Notes: generated by a model not told the origin, from the letters alone. 64,000 bases of DNA from Lenzites betulinus (GCA_022264855.1 JABYQU010000048.1:1-64000), one strand, 5' to 3'; counted from the first letter of the stretch, positions 9,704 to 22,412 are shown. Numbers and translations are program-made.

Positions 9704-11402
9704 CTACAACTGCACGAGGTCCTCCTGGTGTGGTTGCGGTGTCTCCGGCTTGGGCGTGGCGTTCTCGTCGTCGTGCTTGATGACCAGCGACGGGCCCGCC
9801 TCGAGGATGATGTCCTCGTCCGACTCTTCGTCCGAGTACGGCTCGCTCTCGTCGTCCGAGAACGAGATGAGCGGCGCGGCTTTGCCCTTGCCGGGGTCCA
9901 TGCGCGGCCCTTCAGCGAGCAGACGGTCGCCTCCGTCCGCGTCCTCCGCTGCTGCCTCAGCCTCGGCCTCAACATCCGCGACCGTCGCGATCTCGCGCTT
10001 GAAGTAGTACTTGAGCCCAACAGGGATCATGACGCCCACGACGATGGCCGACAGCCCGAGGAAGTTCTTCCACGAGATGAGGTGGAAGTCCTTTGCGGAC
10101 GTCATCTCGTCAAGCGAGCCGCCGATGGTCGTGTGGATGACCGAGACGCCGACGATGCCGAGGAACGTGCTGATCCAGAAGGGCACGATGCCGATACCGA
10201 CGTGCGGGCAGATCACGTTCACCACCCAGTGCGGCGGGAACGGCGCGATGCGGAGGACGATGAGGAAGGAGATGATGTCGTCCTTGTGCGCGCGCAGCTT
10301 GTCGCCCCAGACGTCCAGCTTCGCCTTCCACCGCGGCATGGTGAGCAGCGCGGGTCCGAGCGCGGCGCTGATGAGGTAGCAGAGCGTTGCGCCGGTGGCT
10401 ACGCACGCGCAGGCGAGGGGAAGGGCACGTGGGACACCCCACATGGCGCCTCCGAGGATTGAGAGGTACATTGACCCCGGCAGTGAGAAGGCTTGCAAGC
10501 TGCGAAAGGTCATCAGTTCGTGTTCTATACGGGTGCCGCGAGAGGTCAGAGTGCAGGCCCATCCGTTGTGCTCCACGTATGACCCGCAATGTGAAAGCAC
10601 TTGAACATTTCCCAGGTGCGCGTCAACTTGGTTTTCTGACAAGCAAGGCGCCGGGACGAGTGCAACGTGTGTTACAAACCTACTGCGGCTCTCTATGAGA
10701 CCGACGTGGGGGCCATCCCCGACCAGAAGAGCGCATTTGCGAGGGTATCACACCAATCTCAAAGATGTGAGACGCGCCAGTCAAGTCCCGGACGCAACAT
10801 GCATTTCAAAGAGCACAGCTGGGATCGGCCTGCTTGTGGCGCAGTAGAACCGCAGAACGACCTCTCGAATGCAAGCAAGAGGTGCAATAGCGAGAGTGAG
10901 ACGGAGACTCACAAGAAGTATGTGATCACATAGCAGATCACGATCCGGTAGGGGTAGATGTCGCGGTACTTCTTCAGGAGAGTGTTAAGAGCCTGAAGCT
11001 CCACAAAGCTCTTCGGTATCTTGAGCATAGGTCTGTCTTGCCTGCAGTGATGCGACAATAGAGCGCTGTTAGCATGCGGTTAGGCCACCATGGCGCTGGG
11101 ACGCACTCTTCCAAAGTGGGCAGTGCGAGCCATAGTGTGCCGCCAAGCAGTACGGTGCTGACGAAGAATATTACAGCCATCTTGAGGGTGGCGTTCCATA
11201 GCAGTCTACGCGAGGACGGCTGGGAAGGTTGGGCGACGCCATAGGTTGAGTCGGTATCGTTCGAAAGGAGGGAAGTGCGTGCGGTAGGCGAAGGCATGTC
11301 GTGAACAGTCGCTAAGGAGTAAGCGGAGCGGTTGTCGGGAACCGTGCGGTTGTAGTCGGTGAAGGGTGAGGTGTGATATTCCGGCGTTGTACTTTGCAGC
11401 AT
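9704..11402 (-). CDS. VTT-domain (TMEM41/TVP38-type) membrane protein
   Basis: Exons 11402-11107, 11041-10913 and 10499-9704 join in phase to give 406 residues. After a Ser/Thr-rich cytosolic N terminus there is a membrane segment (MAVIFFVSTVLLGGTLWLAL) at about residues 75-95. The VTT/SNARE-associated Golgi domain follows: FSLPGSMYLSILGGAMWG, a long hydrophobic stretch, RIAPFPPHWVVNVICPHVGI and a FLGIVGVSVIHTTIGG helix, then a final membrane helix before KYYFKREI. The C terminus is acidic and Ser-rich. Family members act as lipid scramblases in the ER/Golgi and support autophagosome and lipid homeostasis; the RIxPFxPxW-type motif favours TMEM41-like over bacterial DedA. Intron 2 (about 413 bases) is unusually long for this window. 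The gene is divergent from the Zn2Cys6 gene. Confidence 0.88.
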
Positions 11403-12946
11403 CGTCTGGCGAGGATGAGCAGAGCGGGGGAAGGGGACGCTGGTGGGCTGGAGACGGCGAACTGGAAGGAGAGACTGCAACGGCGGAGAGACAAGGAGGC
11501 GGGAACAGCCGTGGGAATAGTCCTCGGCCGACCTCCGTCAGTCCGCCGGCGTCGAGCCACCTTTTCTATTTCCGTCCTCTCCATCCCCTTCTTGCGCAAC
11601 ACACTGTGCTAACCGAGCTTTTATTTGCCACCTACAATCAGTTCTACAGTCTACTCTACTTCACTGCTGCAATCGCTTCCTGTGGAGGAAATGTGGGATC
11701 ATTCATAGGAGTTGTCAGCCGCGTATGACGTCGTCCGGGGCTATGACTATACTAGGCGCCCATTCGCTGCAGAGCTGAAGCACAAATATTGCAACGCTGA
11801 TGTGCAAAAAGACGTTGGGAGATCATGTGTATACATGCGTAGTAGTAGTAGCGTTATGCATGGCAGAATGCTGCTGACGGTACGTACTTTACGCCAAAGC
11901 GGCACCCAAAATGCGTGTTTATAATTGCGATTACGTACGACCTGTCCTTAGCAAAATGTCGCTCAAGAGAACTGTACCGACTGAGATAACGTTACCTCGA
12001 AATGAGGCAGCTATGTGCGCCACATTCATGGGACTGACAGTCCTGCCATATTTGATGTCATTCAAACGTTCTCGCTCGAAATTAAGCACGGTGGCGCGAG
12101 CTCTGGCAGCAAAGTATCGAACATCAATCGCGTCTGGCTTAGCTTACTAGGAGCTGGCTGTATACTGTACGTACGTTGGGAAAGACTGGCCGTGTTCGGA
12201 CAAAGCAAGAGGACAAAGGATACGAAGTGAAGCCGGAGAGCGCCAGCCATCACGAGGCTACCGGACGGCCGTTGGCTGGCGGTAAGAGGTGGACGGATTT
12301 GGATGGAGTATCAGCGATGTCGTGATTGGTATGTCAGAGGTATGTCAAAGGAAGGGCAGAGAAGGGAATAGGGTCGGATGATGTCCGAGATTGTGTCGGA
12401 ACGAACGAGTGTGGCAGGAATGCGGCAGCTCGAGATAGGCACGGCCAGATAGCACAGCAAGACAATAGTCGGAGAGCGAGATGCCGGACGCAGGGGGGCG
12501 GGTGCAGGGCGGTGAGACCACGCTGAGAGCGAATCCGAGGACGGGCGAGCGGGATCGCAGTTCTTGCTGGAAGAGTGGGCAGGGAGCGGGGAGCGGTGGA
12601 CAGATGTGATGAAGGGTCGTTCCAGCGTCGGATTGGCTGAGCACTGGAGAGCGCGAGAGCTGGGGGATTAGCGGGCAAAAATGGGCGCGAGTGCGAGGCC
12701 GGGGCAGGGTGCTGCTGCAGACAAGGTCAGCAGGTTGTGCGAGAGATGGGGACGGAGCGGGGGAGGGGGACGGCGGAGAGGAGGAGGCGGGGCCAGTAGG
12801 AGAGACGCTGGGCGGGGGCGCCTTGCATATTTACAGGCGACCCAAGCCAGAGCCCATCGTCCGGGCGCTGACAACGGCCTCCTCAGCCTTCCTCCTTCTC
12901 CTCCCTCCCCCTCTCTCCGCCGTCCTCGACGGCCTCCGCCCCCGCC
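11403..12946. promoter_or_regulatory. Divergent intergenic region, VTT gene and Zn2Cys6 gene
   Basis: 1.5 kb between two start codons facing away from each other. No gene is supported. An inverted CCAAT (ATTGG) lies near 12627, and a C/T-rich tract spans about 12885-12945 just before the plus-strand ATG, a common layout upstream of fungal starts. Confidence 0.45.
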
Positions 12947-15900
12947 ATGGCTCACATGATGCCCCCGCACCCCGACCCCAACATGGCCCCCTCATCGCTG
13001 CAATCCGCCCTCCAGATCGGCCCAAATCAACAGCCGCCGCCGTCCCTCCAGCAACAACAACCGCCCCCCCACCCCGGACAGCAGTCTGCGTCGAGGAAGC
13101 GCAGAAAGGTGAACGAGAATGGCGAAGAAGTCCCGCATCCGGCCGAGCCACGACGCCTCAGGCGTTCGCATGAGGCGTGCGCACGGTGTAGGAGTAAGAA
13201 AATTAAGGCAAGTCCCGTCGGGCGACACCGACGGCAAATCCCCCGTCTCCCATCCGAGTCCGCTAACACCCGCCCTCCTCCCCCTCCCCGCCGTCCCTTC
13301 CCCTGCCCTCCCTGCAGTGCGACTCCAAGCACCCCCGCTGCACCGCCTGTGCTACCGCGGGGACTGCCTGCCAACAGGAGGATCGTCACCGCCAGACCCT
13401 CACCCCTCGTGGCCACACCGAACGCCTCGAGCGCCAACTCCTCCAGTGCGAGGCCCTTCTCAAACGGCATTACCCTGGCTTCACCCTCGACGACATCGAC
13501 AACTTCCTCGCGCGCGAGGGCATCGAGCTCGACATCAGCGACAATGCCGTCTCCGTCAGTTTCCAGTTTGCGCCAAATTCGCCCCAGTCGAGCTCCGGAC
13601 GCGGCTTCCCCCTCCGCACCGAGGGCCCGCCCCCGCAGATGGGCGACTCGCCCAGGAACTATTACCAAGTACCACCGCCGCCCCCGCCTCACCCCGGCCA
13701 ACCACCCATGATGTCCGGGTATCACGGCCCCGTCCCTATGCACTACGGCCCGGGTCCTCACAACCCCTACGGTCCTGGCCCGCACCCGCCGCCCAACATG
13801 CCTATGCCGGGTCCCCCTCCGTCTGGCTACGACCCGCGCATGGCTCCGCCGTTCCAGCACCCCTTGGTTCCGCCTGGCACCCCGCAGAGGCCCACCTCTC
13901 CTCACGAGATCCCCGGCGCAGACCCGTACTCACGCGACATGTACAGTGCTCAGGTGAGTTTTGCTCTGTCTTCGCCGAAGCGGCGAGGCAAGCTGTTACG
14001 CGCTCGAGTATCGCGTACGTTGGTCTCTCGAGCGACGTATCTTACATTTTACTCTCCTCTAGGCTCTTGCGAAGACGTTCGGCGTATCGGCCGGGATCAT
14101 GAACGACGTGGACATCCCTCCCGTGGACAAGGAAGACCTCGCCGTCGGCTCGAGCGCGTTGATCTCCGGGCGCGACCACAGCGAACCCTCCTCCCTACCA
14201 CGCGATCCGACCAAGTGGGTCACTGTCACAATGCGCCGCAACAGCATTGTATCTCCGTCTATCGCCAGCCCGGGCAGCAGCCCTGCTCATCCTGCAACAT
14301 CACAGTCGATCGCCATCTTTCTGCCCAAGTCACGCGAGATGGTCCAGCAGATTCTTGGCGCGTACTTCCAGCACCTCAACTTCCATCGCCCAGTTCTGCT
14401 GCGGCATGAGTTTGAGGGGAAGCTCAATGCGCTCTACGATGGCCAGGCACTTCCGCACGACCCGGGCCTCATTTGCTGCGTTTACCTGGTCATGGCGTTG
14501 GGTACGCTGAGCGAACTCAATCACCGCGTGAGCAAGCTCGACAACAGCGGCCACGGGAGCGCTACTTCAACGGTCGCCAAAAACCTCATGCCGCCCGACT
14601 GGCCTGAACATGAGGAATTCTTCCAGTTCGCGCTCGCCGTCAAACCCGACTTGCGGGTCACGGTGTCGAGTCTGCAGGCGCTCATTTTGCTGCAGTGGTA
14701 TCTGTATACCGAGGTAAGCAACCCTCGGGTTTTTCAGAGGACCGGTGACATTGACATTGGCGCCATAATAGCGACAGGGCCGTACGCTGTGGCGCCTGAT
14801 CGGCAGCCTCGTGAGGCTCGCTATCGAGCTCGGGCTGCACCACGACCCGACATCGCAGGGCAATGTGTTCTCCGACGAGGAGTGCCAGCTCCGTATCCGG
14901 CTGTGGGCCATCGTGCTCGTACACGACCGCGGCACGTCCATCCTGCTGGGGCGCCCGCTGGCTATTGCGCCATCGGACTCGAACACGCCGCGCCCGACGC
15001 GTGGCCAGGGCACTGACATCTCGGAGCACTTCGTCCTGAGCGCACCCATTGCGGAGATCCAGGCGGACATCATCAACTCGCTGTACGCGCCGACGCGCCA
15101 GACGGCGGGCTCGATCGTGCGTCACGCGAGCAGGATCACGAAGAGCATGGTCGTCTTCAAGAAGCAGCTCCCGGACCACTACAAGTGGTACTTTGGCGGC
15201 ACGGAGGAGTGGTCTGTTGACAAGCGCACGCAGCTCGTGGCGAAGATTGGCCAGGACGAGGGCTTGACGCTGCTCAAGATCGGTATCACGAAAGTGCTGC
15301 TGCTTCGTGCGCTCTTCAGCTCCAAGGAGCTCGAGTATGGGCAGAGGCACCGCGCGCTCGTTGACGGTATGTAATCGAATGTGTTGGATGCTGTCCTCGC
15401 TTACTGATGTTGTCTTGTATGCAGCCATCGTCACCTCGCACAACATCATCGTCGTGCACAACCAGCTCATCCGGTACCCCGACATCGCGTTCTTCGTCGC
15501 GCCGATCCCGCTGCACATCGCCGCCATGGTGATCCTGTACGGGCACATGTCGCGCTGCGACCGCATCCCGCGCCAGACCGCGCTCGAGGACGTGTGGATG
15601 GCGCTCGACATGCTCCCCTCGTTCCGCTGGCGCTGGGAGGGCAAGGACCTCTCGGGCGGGCACCCGCTCATCGCGAAGCTCGCGGAGAAGGTGCTCGACG
15701 CGAACTTGCACCAGGTCGCGCCGACGAGCGCGCTCATGCTCCTCTCCGAGGACGACTGGGAGGGCGAGGGCATCAAGGGCGAGGGCGCGGGCCAGCAGGG
15801 CCAGACGCCTGTCACGCCGAAGATGGGCCCCGCGCAGTACGGGCCTGTGGGCCACACGAGCCCGTATGGTCCCCCGGGCCCGCAGGGCCCCGGGGGGCAG

Positions 15901-16293
15901 GTCGTGAAGGGCAGCCCCAACTCGCAGGCGCACGGTGGCCCAGGAGGGCATCCTGGTGGGCCGCAGGCGAACGGGGGCCAGGGGCATGATATGCCGGACG
16001 TGCCGCCGTACTACTTCTACCCGCTGTATAACGGGTCGGAGGGCGGCGCGGGTGCGGGGATGCCGGCGATTGGGCCGTATGGGTACCAGGCGTCGCAGGA
16101 CCAGTACGTGCTCGAGGAGAAGGAGAGCATCTCGCCGACGGTGAGCACGGCGCAGATGCACTGGGCGAACGGGGTGAGTGTGTTTCGCCTCTGTCGGCGT
16201 GTGGTGTATGTGTGTTGATGATGGTTGGTTGGTTTGTAGCAGCCGCCCCAGCAGCGGCCTGCGGGCCAGTTTGCGCCGCCGCCCCAGGGGTGA
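12947..16293 (+). CDS. Zn2Cys6 fungal-specific transcription factor
   Basis: Six exons (12947-13207, 13318-13953, 14063-14713, 14772-15366, 15425-16173, 16240-16293) stay in phase for about 981 residues. A basic stretch precedes a complete C-x2-C-x6-C-x6-C-x2-C-x6-C cluster (CARCRSKKIK|CDSKHPRCTAC), which binds two zinc ions and contacts DNA. Intron 1 falls inside the cluster and uses a GC donor. A short coiled region (HTERLERQLLQCEALLKRHYP) follows, then a Pro-rich linker. The fungal_trans middle homology domain spans about residues 370-720 (YFQHLNFHRPVLLRHEF, LWRLIGSLVRLAIELGLHHD, RLWAIVLVHDRGTSILLGRP). The tail is Gly/Pro/Gln-rich. The regulated pathway cannot be told. The stop at 16291 overlaps a GTGAGT, so an extra 3' exon is possible but less likely. 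Confidence 0.9.
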
Positions 16294-16982
16294 GTGGTGG
16301 GGGATTCTGGATTCTGACGTTGCGAGAGAGAGAGAGAGAGCGTGGACGTTGTATCCGTGTTTGTATGTTTTAGGTCTGAGTCTTCCGTGCCTTGTTCTCT
16401 ACTGTGCTCTCGTACCCTCCCCCGTTATTGCGCCTCCCTCCTGCTCCACGCCCCCTACACGAGGCGGGCATTCGCTCTGTATACTTGTACGTGCCCCCTG
16501 TCCACTGTGCTACCCGATTATCTGGCCGGGCGTGCCTTGTCCTGTCCTGCTGCACCTGTCGCTTTTCGGGTCTACCTTATCCTCTCTGTCTCGGCCTTCT
16601 TCAGATCCTGTGTGTCCGGCGCGCTGTTCGATAGATGCATGGGGTGTTTGTCCCGACCAGCTCGGACGAATGAATGTGTGTTGTTGTTGAAACGTTGACG
16701 TTACAGGGCCTGATGCATGACATGGTGATACCGTATGTGTACACTTCCGGAGGGTTCTTAGTTCTATGGTGAGTCGGGGAGAGGGGGGTTCTATATGCTG
16801 GGGCGCGAGATGGGGATGGAAGATGGGGATGGGCAGGTAAGGAAAGTAAGATGAAGGATGCATATGCGATGGGCTGAGATAGATGATAAGGACTAAATAA
16901 TGTATGCAGGGACGAGAGCGGGACTAGAGAGATAAACCAAGCCGTGGATGGGAACGTGGACAAGGGAAAGGAGCACGCGGTG
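16294..16982. other. Convergent 3' region
   Basis: About 690 bases between the stop codons of the Zn2Cys6 and J-domain genes. It has a short GA run near 16322-16340 and T/C-rich sequence consistent with 3' UTRs. No gene seen. Confidence 0.5.
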
Positions 16983-18383
16983 TTATTTCTCGACGAGACG
17001 CTCCATGCGGTCGAGAACAACGACGACGGTCCGCAGGAGCCCGTACAGCTGGCGGTTGAGCAGCGCAGTCTCCACGCGGCGCGCCTTGGTCGTAGATGCC
17101 GTGGACGCGGACGCAGACGACTGTGGCGTTGTCTCGCCCTTTTCAGCAGCGGCATTTTCGGTGCCGTCCCCGCCCCCGTCGTCGGCGCCGGCGCCGTCGT
17201 CGTCAAAGTCGGCCTCCTGGCGCTCGCGCCGGAGCGCGTCCTCGAGCGCGATGGGCAGCCCGAGGGTGAGGCGCGCGATGCGGATGGAGAGGTGCGAGCG
17301 CCGGCGGAGGTCGAAGTAGGAGAGCTGCCGGAAGGCGCGCTGCACTTCGAGCAGGCGCGTGAGCTCGTGGTGGAGCGCGAGGATGCATGTTCGGCAGGCT
17401 GTGTGGGGAAGGGGTAAGAGAGTGTATGGAGCGAGAGGAAGGGGTAGACGTACTGAGGGCGCGGGTGCGGATGGCTTGGAGGGTCATGAGTACGGAGTTG
17501 ATGCCCTCCTCGCCGAGCTGCAGGGATGGGTTCATCGCGTTCACCGCGGCTGGGATATTACGGATGAGGATATGGATGACTGCGGTCATTGGAGGCAGGC
17601 GCTTACATAGAAGGGTGCGGACCATCTCGAGGTCGCCATCGAGGAGGTCGTTGAAAACCCCGATCACGACGCTTCGGAAGGTCTCTTCGGCCTGGGGGAA
17701 GGAGCGCGTGGCGAAGAAGTCAAAGGGTGCCTGCTGGGAGCGGGAGTCGTAGAGGCGCTTGGAGGAGGGTTTGCTGAGGATGTCGTACGCCACAGATACT
17801 TTTTGGAACGCGCGCGTGGCTTCTGGGTTATCCGGGAACTTACTGTGGGTACGCGTTGCCCGTTAGCGCTGTGAAGGAGACAAGCAGCCTGGAAGGACGC
17901 ACTCTGGGTGACATGCTTTGCTTCGCGCAAGGTAGGCGCGCCGGAGGGAGGCCCTGTCTGTCCTGGAGGAACGCGGTATGCCGAGAACGGCGTAACAGTC
18001 ATTTTGGGCAAGAATTTCGTTGATTACCGCCTTGCTTCTCTTCGGAGGCGGCGCGGGGCCTGCGCGGGTCTGCGGGGGGCTGGATGCAGATCCCTTGGGG
18101 GTGGAGGAGCCTGAGGGGGCAGAAGAGGCGTCGTCGGAGTCTTCAGAGTCTGTGCCTTCTGGCGATAGCCAGGGAAGGTGCTTGGTGCGGTAAGGAGGGG
18201 CGTGGCTGTCCTCCGCGAGATCCGCGTCCTCGTCTATGGGCAGATGGAAGTAGGTGCTCGCTGCACGCCGCGCGTAAGCGGGGACATTATTCTGGACGGG
18301 GGCGGGGGCATACCTGAGCTCCAAACATACGAGAACATGGTTGTCGAGCAGAACGCGAGGAAGAGGCACATGTGATTCTCCAT
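16983..18383 (-). CDS. J-domain (Hsp40) co-chaperone
   Basis: Five exons (18383-18314, 18260-17903, 17842-17607, 17549-17454, 17398-16983) sum to 392 codons with every junction in phase. The J domain lies at about residues 95-165: NDCYAVLGIPRSS, LRRAYLARSKACHPD, KFPDNPEATRAFQKVSVAYDIL. The invariant HPD, needed to stimulate Hsp70 ATPase, is created by splicing: HP plus GA ends exon 2 and T begins exon 3. Downstream is a helical region without a Gly/Phe or zinc domain, so it is a type III (DNAJC-like) J protein; the acidic C-terminal third is rich in Asp, Gly and Ser. An N-terminal hydrophobic stretch (CLFLAFCSTTMFSYVW) could be a membrane anchor or signal. Client and location are not known. 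Divergent from the F-box-like gene. Confidence 0.85.
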
Positions 18384-18758
18384 CGTCCCTCCATAATCGG
18401 CGCTTGTTGTCTGATAAGCGAGCGCCACGTGCAGGTATGCCGTATAGAACGGGGCATCTTATCAGATTAGATCTGCCTCTCTCTCTCGCCGCTCGAGCAG
18501 CTGATCGCATTCGACCCCGACCTCGACCTCGACGAGCGTGTCCTCCACGCGCGACCCTGCTCAGCGCGCGCGGCATGCTCGCCAGTCGCCGCGCTCGAAC
18601 TGGTTGGCCTGGCAGCATGCACCATCGCTCCCACCAACAACGGGTAAGCAATGCATCACCTGTGAGAGCGTTTACCGAGCCTGGTCCGATAACTTCGCTG
18701 TGCTGGCAGTTCCTCCTCCTTCCTTGTGCGCTCCATCTCTTGCGCTCTTTCCCACACC
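18384..18758. promoter_or_regulatory. Shared divergent promoter, J protein and F-box protein
   Basis: 375 bases separate the two start codons. A C/T- and CG-rich stretch with CTCTCTC occurs near 18478-18490. No TATA is evident. It probably serves both directions. Confidence 0.45.
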
Positions 18759-20402
18759 ATGAGCGGTGGTCCTCCGTCGGCTCAGGGTCTTGCTGCATCT
18801 GGACTTTCCACGCTGAACGGTGACATCCTTGGTGAACTCACCTCACATATCCATGGCGAGGACGCACTCAACTTGGCTCTTACATCTCGGAGGTTATATG
18901 ACTTCGCCATCCATCGCGTTGCCGTAATACTCGTCTGCCGCACACGAGCAGACCTCATTTGCCTGCACCGTCATCTCCTCTCCGGAGAACCGAAGCGTGC
19001 CATCTACCTGCGCAGCCTGACTATCCTGAACACCACTTTTATCGAGCGGCCATGGCAGGAAGATCCCAACTGGATATTCCCCAAGAATACCTACGAGTAC
19101 TCGCTAGCCACTCTGCTTGGTGATATTCTAGAGGACGCACACAACTTGACACATCTACTCCTCGAGCATGCGGCACCTCTGCTTCAGCACGATCCTCGCA
19201 TTGCCCCTGCCGTAGCTTCCATGAGGAAGCTTGTCCGACTGAAGTTATGCGACATAGACGCCAACATTTTGCCGGTCTTCACCAACCTCCGTAGCCGTCC
19301 GCAGGTGCTCTACGTCTCCCCTGTCACAGTTGACACCCCCGCGGAAACCAAACGTGTCTTGAACATTGTGTGGGAGATACTCACTGCGATGTCATCAGTC
19401 CAAGAACTCCGCGCCATCGACTTGGATCTCAAAGGTATCTCAGACCTTCCAGAGCCGACCGCGGCACACATCTCGCTCCCGCAGGTCCGCTACCTCTCCG
19501 TACATTGGTGGCACCCACAATTTGATGTTGCAAAGACCTTCCCCAACCTGGAAGTCTTCGAGCAGCACGTCAACAGCACGCAGTTGAGGAGGTCTCCTAA
19601 GCAGCCGCTCCGACGCCTCTCTGTCGCTGAGATCCATACGTTCGAGGCTTCTAGGCAACCTGTCCACTTCCTACACCTTCGTCGTTATCCTCGCGAGCTT
19701 AGGTCGTTCCGCCGCACAGTATATGAAGCGTCGCCCGTTGGCATCGCACTGCACTGTTTCATCGACACTCCTGTATGGCTCAAATACTGGTTCCAGCTTC
19801 CTCGCGCCGCTCCTAGGCTCAGGTTCATGGACGTGCACTGCCATACATGGGAGCGTCGACATGAGCACGGATGGGCGGTGAGTGCCTATATCTTTCATCG
19901 TCTTTTTCGTATCTCATGATAGATACCGAATCCTAGAATAAATTTGTGCAGAGCCTCAGGAGATACGCACTCGTGTGTCTGCGTATAGTGGCACCCCAAC
20001 CACCCAGCTTTGAGTCTTTGGATTCAGCATGGCACGAGGATGACATGCAAACCTTCGCCGAGCTTCCCGACCGGGTCATGCAGGCCATTCCGACCCTTCG
20101 CTACATCGCGTGGGCCCCCAAACGCCGCGCCCCAGGCGGGCATGTTGACGATTACGCATGGTACGAGGATGAATACGACTGTGCGCCGGCCAACTATACA
20201 TGGTATCGAGTCGAGATGGACGAGAGCTCGGGCGCTCGGACACTGAAGGCTATCACGGCCAGCCAAGGAGAGCGTGTCCGTCGCTTCTTGTTGGACTCTG
20301 ACTTAGATGCGATCACGAATATAGATGGTGAGAGCCGCGGTACGCCCCATGGGCTGTATTTTGTACTGACAACATGTATGTTTAGACCATCTTCGTCTCT
20401 GA
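18759..20402 (+). CDS. F-box-like protein
   Basis: Exons 18759-19877, 19952-20327 and 20386-20402 join in phase for 503 residues. Residues about 12-55 (LSTLNGDILGELTSHIHGEDALNLALTSRRLYDFA) match the layout of a degenerate F-box, which recruits Skp1 in SCF ubiquitin ligases. The rest has weak leucine-rich spacing (LRSLTILN, LVRLKLCDIDANI, VRYLSVHWW) typical of the large, fast-evolving F-box families of Agaricomycetes. A conserved-looking RRYALVCLRIV segment opens exon 2. No substrate can be proposed. The last coding exon is only 17 bases; a longer read-through of the intron would change only the final few residues. The upstream in-frame ATG at 18726 is less likely because it lies in the promoter-like stretch. 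Confidence 0.75.
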
Positions 20403-20663
20403 GGTTCGCGACATGGTTCCGCTAGACTCCCTGTATGCCTCTGGCTGGCATGCACCGATACCCAAGGTTCCTCTAAAGCTAACCTATCAATGCTTACTAC
20501 ACACACTCCCCCTATTTATCTGGAATCTTACGTGGAATCTAATGTCACGACAACTTGAAATCGTGTCCCAAGTTGTCATACCCGTGTGGCAAACTGCGCG
20601 AATCATCTCTAGTCTACAAATTGACAGTACATCTCCATCTAATGCTGCCACACAAGGTCGAGT

Positions 20664-22030
20664 CTATACAAGCTGCGCTCCTATTCTCTCAGCCAGCTTT
20701 TGCGCCGCCCGCTTCACCTCTCCCCGTTCCCCCATCACTGTCAACTTCACGGATCCGCTGTGCTCGCCCGCCGCATCCTCGAAAGGCGTGAGCTCGTGAC
20801 GCGAGAAGGCCCAGTTGAGGATGTGGAGGCCGCGCTCGAGGCGGACGAAGCCTTTCACGCGCCAGACGGTCTCTTTCGACAGAGCCGAGAGAGCCTGGAG
20901 GAGCGTCTTCTCTTCTATCGGCGCGTTGTCCCCGTCCTCGCTATGGCTGTGAGACGCGTCGGCGGCCGGGTGCGCGTGTTCGTGGTCGGCGTGTTTGTGT
21001 TCATGCGTGTGTGGAGGGCTGTACCCCTTGAGGATGGTGACGGTCTCGACCTCGTCGTGGTGTGTGCCGTCGGTCTGTAGTGCTTCTCGGCCTGGGGCGT
21101 CCAGCTGGAAGAGGGTGGAGTCGAGCCCGAGGACGAGATTGGGATCGATGCCTGTGCGGCCTTGACATTTGACCTTGGGTGTGAGGTCGTTGAGTGTGTT
21201 GAGGTGGTCGATGAGGATGTCGAGTTGGCGTTCGGTGATGTGTTCCCATTTGTTCTGCGAATGAGTTCAGGACGTTGTCAGTGGCATGTGCGCCGAACAG
21301 TCCCCAAGGAAACTAGCCAGGAGTGCTCACGATGAGGATGACGTCCGTGTAGCTTGCCTGCATCTTCGCGGTCGGAGAGTTGTCTTCGTACCCCGTGAAG
21401 TTTTCGGCGTCGATCACAGTGACGATTGCGTCAAGTTTGAGGTCGTCATTTGTTTCCCGCTCCAGCTCGCGGATCTGGAAGGCGAGTGTGGCTGGGAACG
21501 CGGAACCACTATGTGCGTAGGTGACCGGGTCAGCATCATATCCCTCTGAAGAAAATAATGTAAGACTGACGAGCATTCGATGAATATTCTATCGGGTCGG
21601 TATTTCTCTGTAAGAGGACAGTGAGCTGGCCTCCTCACGGAGAAGCGGATGTCATTCTATAGCACCTCGAATTTCTAGGAGGGCGTTCTTCATCTGTCCG
21701 ACCAAGACGCAGCACCTGAAAAATGGTCGCATGAGTGTCCGCTCGTACCGAAGCCGATGCCAACCTACATGCATCCGTTGAGGATTTCGCTGACCGCAGC
21801 CAAGCTCGACTGTTTCGCGAGCTGGCTGTCCACTGTGGCATATATGCATCATGAGCCGCAAGCTTTTGTCTACATGATCCGTCGTACATGCCTTCTACAT
21901 CCCCGAATTCGTTTTTGAGTAGGACGACTTTGTAATCTTTGGGCAGACGCGGGAGGAGGGAGAGGATGATCGATGTCTTTCCCGCCCCCAGGAAACCAGT
22001 GAATACAGTAATTGGGATGTTCTTCGCCAT
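20664..22030 (-). CDS. CobW/COG0523 G3E GTPase, probable metal chaperone
   Basis: Six exons (22030-21892, 21832-21769, 21715-21666, 21607-21571, 21508-21331, 21254-20664) give 352 residues with consistent phases. The N terminus has the P-loop GFLGAGKTS, then the switch region NEFGDVE, the metal-binding CxCC motif (GCMCC, with an intron inside it), IECSGSAFP for Walker B, VTVIDAENF, and the NKWE guanine-specificity motif (NKxD-like). The C-terminal CobW domain has a His-rich loop (HTHEHKHADHEHAH, then SHSH) that likely binds zinc. Family members (ZNG1, CobW, YjiA) insert or deliver metal using GTP; zinc is likely here. Intron 1 has a GC donor (AG|GCATGT), needed to keep the frame. Convergent with the F-box-like gene. 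Confidence 0.9.
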
Positions 22031-22412
22031 GTTTTGTATGAAACCTTCTAAATCAGATGAATCTTACTGTAAACACTCTATGTCAGTCACGCTGTGCGTA
22101 TGTTAGTGTTGGTCGAAGGTATCGTACTTGACGGTGGCTGTGAACCACTGTCGCGCCTAACTACTTTTATTCAGCGAGGCCGTCTATAAGCTCCGCGTCG
22201 CAAAACAAGGCAAAAATAAAGCTGGCGTCTGACAACCCAACAGTGTTAAGCACGTATCACTCTGAGGGGTTTTCTACTCAGTGGCGGCTCGTTGTGCCAT
22301 CTTATGAGGTGCTCGGGGGGTGTATCCGAGTATGAAATGCGATCCGGGCCCTGGACTATGCTACAATGATGCTGGAGATAAATACAGAGGGTACAGGTAT
22401 AGGGTCATAAAG
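22031..22412. other. Intergenic, CobW promoter and Saf4 3' end
   Basis: 382 bases between the start of the CobW gene and the stop of the Saf4-like gene, both on the minus strand. Nothing else is visible. Confidence 0.4.

Noticed and set aside
12681..13173. Several overlapping frames around the Zn2Cys6 start
   Set aside because: Shadows of GC-rich coding sequence in other frames.
16290..16372. GTGAGT...TTTTAG as an extra intron at the end of the Zn2Cys6 gene
   Set aside because: The in-frame TGA at 16291 is simpler, and the frame beyond would be low-complexity and Cys/Leu-rich without family support.
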